A DNA stretch of 64,000 nt from Clonostachys chloroleuca. Its lineage: Eukaryota; Ascomycota; Sordariomycetes; Hypocreales; Bionectriaceae. Each line of letters opens with the position of its first letter. Within the stretch, counting starts at the first letter, position 1. The DNA lies in contig JBANAY010000003.1 in the NCBI GenBank assembly GCA_037952775.1, positions 25,358,001 through 25,422,000 on the forward strand. The letters run 5' to 3'. Shown here piece after piece: positions 11,977-23,165 of the stretch. The notes under the pieces were generated by a model. It searched no databases, was not told where the DNA came from, and saw only the letters and a program-made list of their open reading frames with translations. The position numbers were made by a program, and so were the translations under genes.

Positions 11977-12988
11977 CCCAAAAAGGGAATAAAAGGAGGT
12001 AGAGTTTCATCCCCTTAGTCCGGGGAAAACAGTATCGGGCCCGGGTTTGTAATTTTGGCATGCATGTACTAGATATTATGATCATAATAAAATATATTAT
12101 AAGCAACCTTCATGTACCACCAACCTATTGATGATTGACCCGATTACCACCTACCTTAAGCGGCAATTGGTCTGCCAGGAGCCGTGAACGAGCCGATTCG
12201 CTGCCCAAGCTCCTCTGAGGTGCGGCACTTCTTCGGTGTCCATAATCCTTCGCGCGCAGGAAAAGCTTGCCAGTGCGCTCTGGCCCGTTTGTTGTAGTGA
12301 GGCCTCTTATAGCTGGTGACGGTATCGGTATACTTGCTTTAACTTCTTTCAACCTCGTTCAGTTTCCGGCCGTTATCCAGCTAGCCAATATCAACCGAGC
12401 ATTATTAACATTAACCTGCTGCCTAATAACATCAATTAACTAATCCTAGCAATTTATTGAGTAAACCGTATTCTTTCATTCTAATTTGCTATTTCGTCGG
12501 CTTTGTCTTCTTAGATGTATAGTAATCATGCGTATCCATTAGCCACGAGAATCAACGTGCCCTCATATGTTCTTGAAAATTCATGGCATTTGAAAGGTCA
12601 TGCAAGATAATGAAAGGAGCTTCGCTTTATGTCTAAGGACTACCTATGAGTAAGGTACTAATTATCTTTTAAGTAAATAACTTCATAATCTGTTATTTAC
12701 ATTATGTCAACAGTAATTCCGGGATAACTTCATTTGTATTTCCCCTTTTTCTCCTTGAATCACTTGTTCTCCTATTTTCTGTAAGATCAGGCTACACGTG
12801 ACTAGGTCTCGACGCCAAAGGAGGTGCATGTCTGACAGGCACAAAAAAAGGCATCTCTAATTAAGATCTCAAAAACGTCCAGATGAAGCAACAAACGCCA
12901 CGCCAATGCAACCCATAAGGATTTAACTTCGCCCCCGATTGAGACTTGTTCTCACAGCTTCACTTAGCAGGTGTTGTTGGCTAGAAAT
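11977..12988. other. Intergenic, no gene recognised
   Basis: One kilobase between two plus-strand genes. It holds the 3' end of the membrane protein gene and the promoter of the hydrolase. It is AT-rich between about 12380 and 12800, with no repeat or coding pattern that I can support. Confidence 0.5.
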
Positions 12989-13873
12989 ATGCCTCAATCC
13001 GAAATAGCCGCTATGGATACAAGTGCGGAAAATCAGACAAAAAGCGCGTTTGGTTCAACATATGTCCATGAGCCCCAGGCAGAACACACCCACACCATCA
13101 TTCTACTCCATGGGCGGGGTAGTTCGGGTGAGGAGTTTGCAGAAGAGCTTTTCGAGGGCCGCTTATCCGACCAGCCAAAGACTCTGCCGGAGAGATTACC
13201 CAGCTGTAAATGGGTTTTCCCATCCTCACCGGAGGTTTGGAATCCGCTGTTCCAGGAGGATATCTCCGCTTGGTTCGAGGCACATTCCCTCACCGATGTC
13301 GATGCTAGGCAGGACTTGCAGATTCCTGGGATCAGGCAATCCGTCGAGTATGTATTGGCCTTGCTGGGTCAAGAGATTGAGACTCTTGATGGGAGGGCAG
13401 AGAGGGTCTTTCTGGGCGGCATTAGTCTGGGAGGGGCCGTGAGCTTGTGGACTCTCCTGTGTTTGTGGAATGCGCCAGTCCCAAGACGCATCGGGGGTTT
13501 CTTCGCAGTTAGCACATGGCTTCCTTTCTCCAAAAATATCAGCCGAGTCTTCGATAAGGGTGAGACTTCCCGGCCAGAGTTGCCAAGTGATGGCTCTGAG
13601 TCCGATGCGTTTGTTGAAACCATGCTCTCATCTGCGATTGTCAAAGCTCAAAGTTCTTCATTTCTATCTGTACCAGTTTTCCTTGGTCATGGGTCAGACG
13701 ATGCATATGTCGATGTCAACTTGGGAAGACAAGCAAGGGATTCATTACTCGATGTCGGGTTTGAGGTGGAATGGAAGGAGTATCTAGGGGCAGAACAAGA
13801 GGGACATTGGTTAAAGTGTCCCGAGGAGATGGATGATGTTGCTTCCTTCTTGTCTCGGAATATGATTTACTAA
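12989..13873 (+). CDS. Acyl-protein thioesterase / carboxylesterase-like hydrolase
   Basis: An intronless 294-residue alpha/beta-hydrolase of the phospholipase/carboxylesterase family (Abhydrolase_2), related to acyl-protein thioesterase 1. Visible landmarks are the oxyanion-loop motif LLHGRGSSGEEF near residue 40, the nucleophile elbow GGISLGG with its serine near residue 144, GHGSDDAYV with the expected Asp near 232, and EGHWLKCPEE with the expected His near 270. It has no signal peptide, so it should be cytosolic. It is longer than yeast-type thioesterases (about 230 residues) because of an N-terminal extension and an insertion around residues 185-215 rich in Ser, Glu and Pro. Fungal paralogues of this form are common, and the substrate (acylated protein, lysophospholipid or a small ester) is open. 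I chose the ATG at 12989 as the first in frame; the ATG at 13013 is an alternative. Confidence 0.85.
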   Translation: MPQSEIAAMDTSAENQTKSAFGSTYVHEPQAEHTHTIILLHGRGSSGEEFAEELFEGRLSDQPKTLPERLPSCKWVFPSSPEVWNPLFQEDISAWFEAHSLTDVDARQDLQIPGIRQSVEYVLALLGQEIETLDGRAERVFLGGISLGGAVSLWTLLCLWNAPVPRRIGGFFAVSTWLPFSKNISRVFDKGETSRPELPSDGSESDAFVETMLSSAIVKAQSSSFLSVPVFLGHGSDDAYVDVNLGRQARDSLLDVGFEVEWKEYLGAEQEGHWLKCPEEMDDVASFLSRNMIY

Positions 13874-14536
13874 TGAATACCAAGAAGCATCTGGTAGCCC
13901 GGGATTGAGTGTTCTCAAATCCGGGTGTGGGCTGCAATCCAGCAAGTTATGATGCTGGACGAATAGCTTTCTGGACGATACAAGCGACTCATATTTTACA
14001 CTTAGCATTCCATAGAGCGACCTATTCCAAAGTGGAAACTACTAATATCCGTCTGGTTACTTGGGTAGGCATGTGATGCTCGCTGGTTTATCTGAAATAC
14101 TACATAATCCTTGCTTACGCAGTCCAAAGGCGCGCATTACAGTAGAAATTGAACCTATGGACTTTCTCATCTCAAGCTCTGTGTAATCGTGTTCTAGTAC
14201 TATTCCCTTGCTATGCTCGATCAATACGCAACAAGGTGGAGAACTGAAGGCCAAGAGCAACGAGTGGGGAAGGAGAGGCTCAGGGTCATCAATTGGTGAG
14301 AGCGGAATCAACACATTGAGTACTCCGCTGATACCCGTGTTTGGCCTGTGATGGCCTTCCATGTGGTCAAGTCCGCCGAAATATATAATAAACAGGTTCC
14401 CCGAAGTGGCTGGCACCGAAACTTCTTACGATAATTGTGTCTCTTACTAAAATCCAATCGATAGGGCTCATCGAATTCACATTTCTTTCCGACTCGAACC
14501 ACTTCACCCCACACAACCGCTCATTCTCACACCATC
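13874..14536. other. Intergenic, no gene recognised
   Basis: A 660-bp spacer between two plus-strand genes. Minus-strand frames at 14057-14416 and 14308-14514 resemble nothing known and overlap the promoter of the acetyltransferase. Nothing else stands out. Confidence 0.5.
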
Positions 14537-15298
14537 ATGGCGGCAACGGAGATCTCGCAGCGAGAGGTGGACAAGGCCAAAGCACTCACCAACGCTCCTA
14601 TTTCCGTCGAATATGACAAGATGATATCCGGCATGTTGTAAGTTTGAACGAACTTTCCTGTACCTCAGAATAGCAGAATAGTACAAGATGTAGCAGAGTC
14701 ATGGCTAACCGCGCTCCGATTCAGATACAACTCCTTCGTCCCAGAGCTTGAAGAGGCTCGCTTCAAGGCCCGGCTCGCATGCCACAACTACAACACCACA
14801 TTCCCCGCCAAGCCCGAGGAGGGCTTCGCGGGCCTGCAGAAAGCGCGCACGGCAGCTCTCAAGGACCTCTTCGGCTTCATCGCCGACGACGAGATCTTCA
14901 TTGAGCCCCAGCTCCAGGTCGACTACGGCTGCAACATCCGTGTTGGCGAGCGCTTCTACGCCAACTTCAATCTCCACATCCTGGACTGCGCCCTGGTCAC
15001 CATCGGAGACCGTGTCATGTTCGGCCCAAACGTCACAATTAGCACGGCGACGCACGAGATTGAGGTCGAGAGTCGCCGAGCCAACATTGAGTTTGCGAAG
15101 CCCATCACCATCGGGGACGATTGCTGGATCGGCGCCAATGTGACCATCCTCGCGGGCGTCACGATCGGGGAGGGATGCACGATCGGGGCCGGGGCGATTG
15201 TCACCAAGGATGTCCCTGCTTGGAGTGTTGCTGTGGGATGCCCTGCCAGAGTCGTGAAGAAGGTCACTCCAAGCCCTCTCCCTGCTAAAGAAGCGTGA
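14537..15298 (+). CDS. Maltose/galactoside O-acetyltransferase-like hexapeptide enzyme
   Basis: Two exons (14537-14637 and 14725-15298, intron 87 nt) give 224 residues, the usual length for this family. The N-terminal helical part (EYDKMISGMLYNSFVPELEE, then CHNYNTTFPAK) is the Mac domain of sugar acetyltransferases. The C-terminal half is a left-handed beta-helix made of hexapeptide repeats (for example IGDDCWIGANVTILAGVTIG followed by the IGAGAIVTKD turn). The catalytic histidine is expected in STATHEIEVE, near residue 144. The reaction should be transfer of acetyl from acetyl-CoA to a hydroxyl of a sugar such as maltose, glucose or a galactoside, in the cytosol. The C-terminus PARVVKKV is also typical. 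The acceptor sugar cannot be decided from sequence, and the neighbours give no clear pathway. Confidence 0.92.
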
Positions 15299-15627
15299 TA
15301 CACAATTAACGAAAAGAAAACCCAAAAGCAACAATAGCTAAACAGTATCCTAAAATTAAGGTCTATTTTTATTCTTTAAACTTATTAATGATTATATACA
15401 TCCATGTACTGTCCATGAGCTATCGTTGAGTTCCTGTGACAGGGAGACACAATAAGACGTTAAACACTGTCTCCAAGTTGCCTGTAACATGAAATCTCTC
15501 ATTCCTCAAAACAGATTCTATCCGTGACGAGGATAGCGGAACTGAGATATCGACAAGGGTCATGCTGAAATCTCACAGAAAAAAAAACGTGTGCATCTCT
15601 AATCATTGCCTCGAAGCAGTAATCGGC
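15299..15627. other. Convergent 3' spacer
   Basis: About 330 bp between the 3' ends of the acetyltransferase (plus) and the F-box gene (minus). It should contain both 3' UTRs; nothing else is seen. Confidence 0.5.
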
Positions 15628-17299
15628 CTACGTCAGGGCAATGCGACGCCAACTATATTCCCTCCGGATTTGATGCAACGAAATAGGCCGAATGACGAGC
15701 TCTGGAAAATCCAGTGCGAGTGTCGCGTCAGCGTGAGAGAGGATATTCTCGCTATCAAGCCATCCATACACCAATTCCACTCCATGACCCGACCGCTTCA
15801 TGCTAGCCGCTTCCCAAGCCCGGATAACGGAGAGTCCCAGCGTAGTATCCCAGGTGCTTCTCCACTCAAGAATGGAAGATCGAGTTCGTCCATCATATCT
15901 GAAGACTGCCGCGAGACCTACTCGTCCATTCCAAATGTCCATGGTCTCGAGCTGCGGCATACAAACACACCTCAATGCCGCTTCTCGAAGCATATCCATA
16001 ATGCCGGTATGACTCTTATCTGGTGCAAGCAGCTGCGAGGTAAGGACCAAAGTTTTCAAATTTGGCCACTCTGTGGGGATTGGTACTCTTCGACATCAAG
16101 GAAGTCGCTCACATCCACCATGAACGACGCGGAGAGATGTTCAAAGTTGATACTGGTCCCGGAAAGCATTTGACTGATATCAGGGTTTGGAGCCCGAATA
16201 TCCGAGCAATCCATTTGTAGATAGGCGTGGGTATACCGCTGGTTGAAATTCTCAAAGATACTTAGACTACTCAGCCTCCTAAGGGGCAGCGACTGAAGAA
16301 GATCAAGAAAATCTGTTATTTCGGAAGTTTTAGCACTCATTTTAAACTATTACAATATACAATATATGGTGGCGTAGATAAATAGTAGAAAGGAAAACAA
16401 ACTCACTTTCATCCATAATTTCCTGACGAATAGCATCCCAATCTCTCCAAGGTTCATAACAAAGCTCACTCAGCCTAGGGAGATGAGCAAAGATTTCAGC
16501 AAGGCCTTCAGAGTACCAACGACGGCGGGTTTGTTGGCGCAATAAGATGCGTTTTACTTCTGGAACTTGAGGCAACTGCCCGCACCATTCGTTTTCTGGC
16601 TTGTCGCCGTCACCTTCACCGTCATTGTCATCGTCATTGTTATCGTCATCGCCATCGCCATCGTCAGTTCCCACGATCGGGGAAAAGACTTTCTCAATAG
16701 CAGTTTGCAGAGTAACCTTCTATATGAACTGGAAAGAAACCACTTGTATGAACTGTAAAGTAACCACGTTCATCCCATCGATGTCTGTGGTCATTTTGTC
16801 TAGCTAGCACTGTCTCTGGATCCAACTCTTGATCATGCCTACCCGCCTTTGGCGGAGCATCAGGTTCAAGGGTCAGATATTTGAACCAATTGTCTCGGTC
16901 GCTTGTTGAGTAGACACTTATATCAAGTGTCAGACGGTTATCGGGTGCCCAAGTGCTGATGACTGAGAAGAGGTGGTGAAATGCTGCCTCTATGAGAGTA
17001 TTGTCGCTGGTGCTTACTGAGGAGGAAATAAGTTCGGGAGCGCACTCTGGGCAATTGTATTGTTCGAGTTCTAGGCAAAACCACAAGTAACGTACGTGGT
17101 TTCGGTGGCGAAGTGTCATCGTATCGAGCTCAGCGATACGTGGCGGGGTGAGTCTGATTCGTTGGAAATTCTGTTGCTCGATTACTCCCTGCCACTCCTT
17201 AGACACTACAGCCAAGTCTGCAAAGTTGCAATCATCGTCCTCCACGAGAACTTGGAGGATCATGAGCCTTATCTCTGTAGGCAGCTCGGTCCAGGCCAT
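15628..17299 (-). CDS. F-box protein with DUF6546-like C-terminal part, frame disrupted
   Basis: The N-terminus (MAWTELPTEIRLMILQVLVED) is an F-box, the SCF-ligase adaptor motif. The rest matches the architecture I know from fungal DUF6546 F-box proteins: an Asp-rich segment, then LLRQQTRRRW and LPRLSELCYEPWRDW, and a C-terminal part beginning WPNLKTLVLTS. The gene does not read as one frame. The first block is open from 17299 to about 16694, the second from about 16690 to 16403, the third from 16340 to about 16060 and the fourth from about 16080 to 15628. The break at about 16343-16402 is a clean intron (donor gtgagt). The breaks near 16690-16720 and near 16065-16080 have no good intron and each would be fixed by one base, so this is either a decaying gene or carries sequence errors. 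A trinucleotide repeat at about 16615-16670 encodes the Asp/Gly/Asn-rich run. Two imperfect 24-nt tandem units precede the first break. Confidence 0.65.
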
Positions 17300-18305
17300 C
17301 CTGTAAACTAGATAACCCTGCTGAAATTGCTACAGTTGCATAAGGTTGAAGGAGAAAATCGATGGTGATGACCGTCTCGTCAGGGTAGAAGACCAAGGTA
17401 TAAGAATAGTAGAATGTTGTATGTGTAGTTATTGTGAGCAAGGATGGAAGAGAGGGTGGGCTGTTTTATAATCCACTGCTTTGCATTTTCAACTTTCTAG
17501 CTGATGGTGACTCATTATACCTACCAAATAATGAATATCTATCTAGCTAATTAAAACAAATAAATGAGCAAAGTCAATACTATTGAGTCAACAACATAAT
17601 CTCAAACTTAGAATAAACATCGTGACGGAGAGATAAATTTTTCTAGCAAGGAGTTAGCAGGTTTAAAATTTTTACCTAATGGCCACGTAAAGGTTTAAGA
17701 AAATGTATTAAAACTCGAAATTCCATTTAGTTATTCATCTTTAAATGAATCAGTAAGCTTCGTGATAGATCGCGCTAGTATGAGCAACCACTCTCGCGAT
17801 GCTCTCCCCGTTCGAGAGTCTGCTTGTGCGAGCCAACCCCCCCCACCCGCTTTCGTACCAACCAATACCATAAGATAACCCTCTATAATTTTTCCCATGC
17901 TATTTGTCAGCTCTACCTATGGGACATTCCCTTCGATGGGCTAACCTTTCTAGATAGAAAAAATGTACTAGCCCTTGTAATTCATTATATCGAGAACCCC
18001 GCTTCCATCACCGAGCCCCATGCAACTCCTCCACTCATGCCCGGCTGTGACGTTCGATCTGCCGAGGCTGTTTTGAGTCCCGTTTTGAGTCCTTTCCCAT
18101 TTTCTAATTTCAGTGGCCGTTGTATCCGTAGCCTTTAAATAAGCACAGGGTCGAATGGCGTGGATGAAACTAGCATAAAGTGGCAATGGTAACGTCATCA
18201 ATATCGTCAACCCCCAAGAACAAACACCAAGCCAGGCGCTAGACCATATTCCACTTCATTTCACTTCGTTTCAAACATCATTAATACACATTTACATACA
18301 CACAA
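17300..18305. promoter_or_regulatory. Divergent intergenic region, partly AT-rich
   Basis: One kilobase between the divergent starts of the F-box gene (17299) and the thiolase-like gene (18306). The part from about 17480 to 17770 is clearly AT-rich. No gene is recognised; both promoters should lie here. Confidence 0.4.
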
Positions 18306-20275
18306 ATGGTCCATCTTCCGAGGACAACCCCGATCATCGTAGGTGTCGGCGAAGTGAAGAATAAATCACTTCACCTCAACGACGCTATCGAGCCGGCAGA
18401 GTTAATGGCTTCCGCAATACGAAAGTCCTTCAAAGACACGGGAGCCAACGAGAACCATGTCCGTGCAGCAATTGATGGCTTGCTGATCGTACCACCATGG
18501 ACGTGGCCATATGTCGATTTGCCGGGCGTGATCTCGAAGAAGGTCGGCTTCTTGCCATCGCACTCCCAGATGGGCGTACATGGAGGGCATCAGCCCAATG
18601 AGTGGTGTGATGAGGCCGCAAGACGGGTTGCCACAGAGGAGAGCAAGGCGGTGATCATCACGGGGGTGAAGCTCTTGCATCACGTATGTCAGCTCATTAA
18701 ACTCCTCCGAGTACTATTTCTTCTGACATATCTCGATAACTATATACAGTGGCAGCATGTGAGAAGGCTGGCAAGATCTCTCCGCCAGGGTGGACTGAAC
18801 CAGATCCCGAGAAGAAAACTGTACGCGTAGGGGATCTTTCAGCTCGTGAACAAAGTAAGGAGCCAGAGTTTATCTCATTGTGCCGTATTCTAATACGATG
18901 AAAATTAGACATCGGGACAAAGCACTCAATTGGGTTGCCCATTCATATCTACCCAATGTACGAGAACAGCCTGAGAGCATGTACACGTCAGTCATTTGGA
19001 AAGAACACTCTTGAGTCTGCACAACTATACGAGGCCTTCGATAAAGTCAGTAGCCAGAAAGAGTGCAGCTGGAGGAGTGGAGAAGTTCCGAGAAATTCAA
19101 AAGAAATCGAGACGGTGACCGAGAAGAATAGGGTGATTTGCTCTCCTTGTAGGTCATAGGTTTACCAAACGAGGAAGCCTAGGCCAGTGTATGCCACTGA
19201 CTCTGAGTAAACTAGATCCTCTTTTGATGAATGCTTTCAACACCGTGAATCTTGCATCGCTTGCCTTATCACTTCTATCGATCAGGCTGAGAAATTAGGC
19301 ATTCCCGAAGAGAAGTGGGTTTTTATCTTGGGAGGTGCGGGTACGCGCGAGAGGAAGCACTGTAAGTGAGAACGAACTCGGCCTCAGAGTATGTTTCATA
19401 CTCATGTCCCTAGTTTGGGAGCGGTCAAGTTTCCACTCCAGTCCCGCCATGGAACAAGCTCTCGATGCTGCTCTGGAAGTGTCTGGCGTAACCAAGGACG
19501 AAATAGATGCCTTTGACATCTACTCGTAAGTTCAGTCTGTGAAATTTTCACCTTTGATTTTTCTGTCTTACGGTCCTAACTGATTAGATGCTTTCCCATT
19601 GTTCCCAAGCTAGCCTGCAAGCACTTGGGGCTCAACGTGGTTTCTCCGTCTAAGCCAATCACACTTCTCGGAGGTCTCACTTCGTTTGGCGGAGCAGGGA
19701 ATAACTACTCAATGCATGTAGGTAGGATGTTAGGTGATATCTATCATAGTGTCGCTAACGAGAAACAGGCTTTGGCGGAAATGACCCGACAGATAAGGAG
19801 TGGCACATTCCAGAGAGGACTTGTCCTAGCAAACGGCGGCGTCCTTTCTCATCAACACGCCTTGTGTCTTTCTTCTCAGCCCAGGAAAGGCAAGGAAGTA
19901 TATCCCAGGAAGAATCCTCTACCGGACATTGCGATTGGGGAAGCTTGGGGGACCCCATTCAAGGAGGTTGCACAGGGCCCCGCACTTATCGAGGTACGGT
20001 GTTGAACGTGGTTGACGACCAGTCCTGAGTATGGCTGCTTACAGAATTGACAGACTTACACTGTTGAGTACAACCGCGACGGCCAGCCAAGCATAGGACT
20101 CATCGTCGGCAGGCTGAAGAATAGCGGGCACCGCTTTCTTGCCAATCACGGGGACGACTACACACTTCAGAAGCTGACAGATCCTGGTTGGGAGCCTATT
20201 TACCAGCAGGGCAGAGTAAGCGGCAGCAATGGCGGGAGAAATTTGTTCTTCTTCTCGGCCGAGCCTAAGATTTAA
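18306..20275 (+). pseudogene. Thiolase-like protein (TLP1 type) with two frameshifts
   Basis: The spliced sequence reads as an acetyl-CoA acetyltransferase/SCP2-thiolase-like protein. Blocks in order are TPIIVGVGEVKNKS and AIDGLLIVPPW near the N-terminus, LPIHIYPMYENSLRA, EIETVTEKNRVICSP, DAALEVSGVTKDEIDAFDIY, then LLGGLTSFGGAGNNYSMH and GLVLANGGVLSHQH. A C-terminal TYTVEYNRDGQPSIGLIVGR block resembles the extra C-terminal domain of type 1 thiolase-like proteins. Introns are apparent near 18687, 18854, 19152, 19361, 19527, 19719 and 19994. Two places need a one-base correction to stay in frame: a run of five G at 18662-18666, where six would give the expected Thr-Gly-Gly-Glu, and 19255-19262, between the NLAS and ACLITS blocks. 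Neither is explained by an intron. If real, the enzyme is inactive. If intact, it would act in acyl-CoA chemistry, perhaps peroxisomal; no clear C-terminal SKL-type signal is seen (it ends EPKI). Confidence 0.7.
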
Positions 20276-20405
20276 CGTAAGCGAGATGCAGTGAGGTCTA
20301 GATCTAGTCATCTAATTTATGTACATGGAACGGATTATGCTATGTCCTTGCATCCGAAAAATGTCGTGTCTCTCATTTCCTTTTCTGTCTGGTCTTCAAT
20401 TCACT

Positions 20406-21057
20406 CTATGAATCAAGACCTGGGCAGTTCTCAGAGTTCTCAGCCGTAATTTCGTCGTAGGGCGAAGGTACCGTCCAAATCACATCGTAGCGATCTTCGG
20501 GGTAATTTTCAATATCCTCGGCACCAAGCGCCTCCAGAATGTTGTTCATCTGACCATGCTGCCAGCTGTTCGTCGAAGTGGAAACACAGTCAGCGTCAAT
20601 TACGCATGAGGCTTAGGGGAGCAGGTATTACCAGAGAAGAATGTTTCCGTCTCCCGCGTAGTTCTTGATCAGATTCTTTACGCATTTGCTATCATCGCGG
20701 TCGCAAGAGGTGTCTACCTCGAGACCAAGGTCGCTGGCCACCGGGGCGACAGTATCATACGGTCTCTTTCTCTTACCGCCTATTGGGGATCCCAAGTCAG
20801 TAAATGGGCTCAACAAGGTTGGGATTTATTGCAAGGGTGGAAGTAGACTCACTCTCCTTGTATTCTTGGGCAATGACATATCCGATGTTATACTGCGACG
20901 AGCTTCCGAAGATGGTCCGCAGGCATTGAGCGCGCTGCTCGCCTTCTGGGCTCAATCCGATACTACCATCGTCAGGCTTCTCGCCATGACGGATCATATA
21001 GAGGGTTGGCTTACAGGCAGCCAGAGACGCGAGTAGCAGGATCGCGAGAGCTTTCAT
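20406..21057 (-). CDS. Phosphoglycerate-mutase (histidine phosphatase) family protein, N-terminal hydrophobic segment
   Basis: Three exons (21057-20853, 20779-20632, 20565-20406) give 170 residues. MKALAILLLASLAACK is a signal-peptide-like start, followed directly by the family signature PTLYMIRHGEKPDDG, in which the histidine of RHG is the phospho-acceptor. Later blocks are LSPEGEQRAQCLRTIFG and a C-terminal WQHGQMNNILEALG that carries the second active-site-type histidine. Fungal proteins of this short form are usually annotated only as phosphoglycerate mutase family; a role as a secreted or vacuolar phosphatase is inference. It is convergent with the thiolase-like gene, with 130 bp between them. 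The sequence up to the next gene is more than 2 kb. Confidence 0.8.
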
Positions 21058-23165
21058 TTTTGCGATGGCTGACCTGTGTAAGGTAAAAAGTTGACCAACT
21101 GGGCCAGTGCGTGATGGGATGGGATTTCGTGTATTATGTCAGATCCACCAAACAACAGGCTTCTGGGAATCGCTTCAGGCGCTTCCCTGTCGCGGCTCCC
21201 GACTAATAAACGGAGGCACGATGTGATTTTAATACTCACGAGACCAGCAGCTACTTCCCTGCAAAGCCTCAGCTGAAGTGAGGACAACTCGAAAGTGCAC
21301 ATGTGCAGGCCCTGGCACGCAACTTGCCCACGTGCAATGTTTACGATCAGTCACTTGCTCCCATCCCACGACGGGTTGACATGGCATGCAGACCAAGCAA
21401 CAAAGCGGGACAGTATTCTGGGGCTTTATTCTAAGAACCTTCCTGTCCCGTTCTAAACTCACTTTAGATGCCGGCAGTGACGCAGTGCGTGGTCCGAGTA
21501 CCGGATGCTTACTCTGCATCATTACGAGGCCAATCATCAAGGCGAGAGCTGCGGTGGGAGGGCTTTTCAGTGGGAAAATCAGGCGATATTGACCAACCTC
21601 TATCATCCGTAGAGTCTTACAAACGGGTAATGCAGCCTGATTCTTTCCATTAGAAAATGGACATATTGGACAATCTCGGAGAGGCCCCAACGGCTACGAA
21701 GACGCGGCAAGCATGAGCGTGCTGCTACGTTTACGGCGCTGCATGGTTCGCGCTACAGAGGGTATGGGCTGAACCTTTCCTTCGTAAGTCCAGGCGTGCA
21801 TGTAAGAGGGATACGAATCACGGTGGCCTGCTTCCGTATTGGAAAAGCCAAGCCGCCTGGGCGACGAGACGACGCTCGCTGAACTCCGGCCGTCTGCAGT
21901 TTATTAGATCCAAACGAACACAGCATAACAAATGCTTATTTGGGTTAATAATGCGTGTGTTTCAATCTCTTGTAATTTCTTGGGTCTGTATTCTTGTGGC
22001 TGCGAGCATTGCAGCTAGACGAGACGAGTCTTACGGCGAAGACAATGTGCAGTGCTCGCAGCCACAAGAACACAGGCGCAGGAAACTACAAGAAAATTGA
22101 GTACACACACATTATTAATCCAAATAAGCACTTGTTATTGGCCGTGTTCGTTTGTTATTGTTTTTAGTCCGCATTATTACTTGTCTACGTTGTGCGATTC
22201 AAAGTATCAACCAAACGCCGTCGAGGTAACCAATGTAGGAAATGGAAGCGCCTAGGGTCAAGAAACCAACAGCCCAAGGCTTTCGCGCTGCACCAGTCCA
22301 TGAACGGAACAGGAGGATGCCCTTATTCTGGAAGGTTCGTAACTGTTCGACCGAATGCGGCATCTTGCATATCCGTATTGTATTGGGCATGGTAGGGTGA
22401 CAGTCACAACGGGGTGGAATCACCAGGTCGGGCGATGGCCGTTCGAGGGTGGTGGTGCATCTTGGGCTTCCCAGCGAGACACAGGCGCCTGTGCGCGAAT
22501 GAAAACGAATCGTGAAATAATGAGGGTAATCGGGGTCAATCTAGCTCTCGAGTGCAGTCAGTCGCGAGGTGATTTGGTCGAGAAGTCCCGGGCGCGGAGG
22601 GTCGGTTCGTGAACTGGCTCAATCGTCGCGGTTCGATCGCAAGGCTACGGAACCTAAAACATCCTCAGTCTGGTCAGCTGGCACCGCACACACATGCAGG
22701 TCATATCATGGCCGGTTGCAATCGAATGGTCGAGGTCGCGGCTGTGACCAGGAGGGTCGAGTGGTGGGAGTCGAGGCCGTGAAGCCTGTGTGGGAGGCAT
22801 TCCGTGTTTCTTGCAGCAGCGGGGATTTAGGATTATCCGAAGCGATGAGCCGAATCTTCAGCATCTGACCACAAGCTCCAACCTCTGTATTATTCTTCCG
22901 AGTTTCGTTTGTTACCAGCACACAGGACGCACACTGCTGTCTGTATAGACATGTAACGGCCAGCGATGCGAACGTACGAGCAATCTCACCTTGCAAATTC
23001 ACGTCAATCTGCGAAGCTTCTTTCCATCATGGTATATCTTCCAGGAGCTGTGATCGGAAATGCGACTCGTTCAGGACTAGTGTTTGCTGCCATTCAGGGG
23101 TCTCCGCTGCCGGTCAATTGAATCGGATCGTGCCTTCATCAAAAACTTGATCATTATCAACCACA
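21058..23165. other. 2.1-kb divergent spacer with a fold-back repeat
   Basis: Lies between the divergent phosphatase-family gene and the reductase gene. Apart from the inverted repeat at 21911-22154 I see only chance open frames (the longest, 21229-21690 on minus, resembles nothing). Both flanking promoters should be here. Confidence 0.45.
21911..22154. repeat. 244-bp imperfect inverted repeat (fold-back / MITE-like element)
   Basis: The left arm (about 21911-22014) and the reverse complement of the right arm (about 22047-22154) align over roughly 100 bp. Both begin CAAACGAACAC and share blocks such as TGCTTATTTGG, TTAATAATG and TTCTTGTGGCTGCGAGCA. About 33 bp separate the arms. Many of the mismatches between the arms are C/T or A/G. 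There is no open frame inside and no obvious target-site duplication at the ends. It looks like a non-autonomous fold-back DNA element or the remains of one. Confidence 0.7.

Noticed and set aside
14705..15334. 209-codon open frame on minus
   Set aside because: Antisense to the hexapeptide acetyltransferase; the repetitive Asp/Val/Ala translation is a shadow.
15562..16173. 203-codon open frame on plus
   Set aside because: Antisense to the F-box gene, no known motif.
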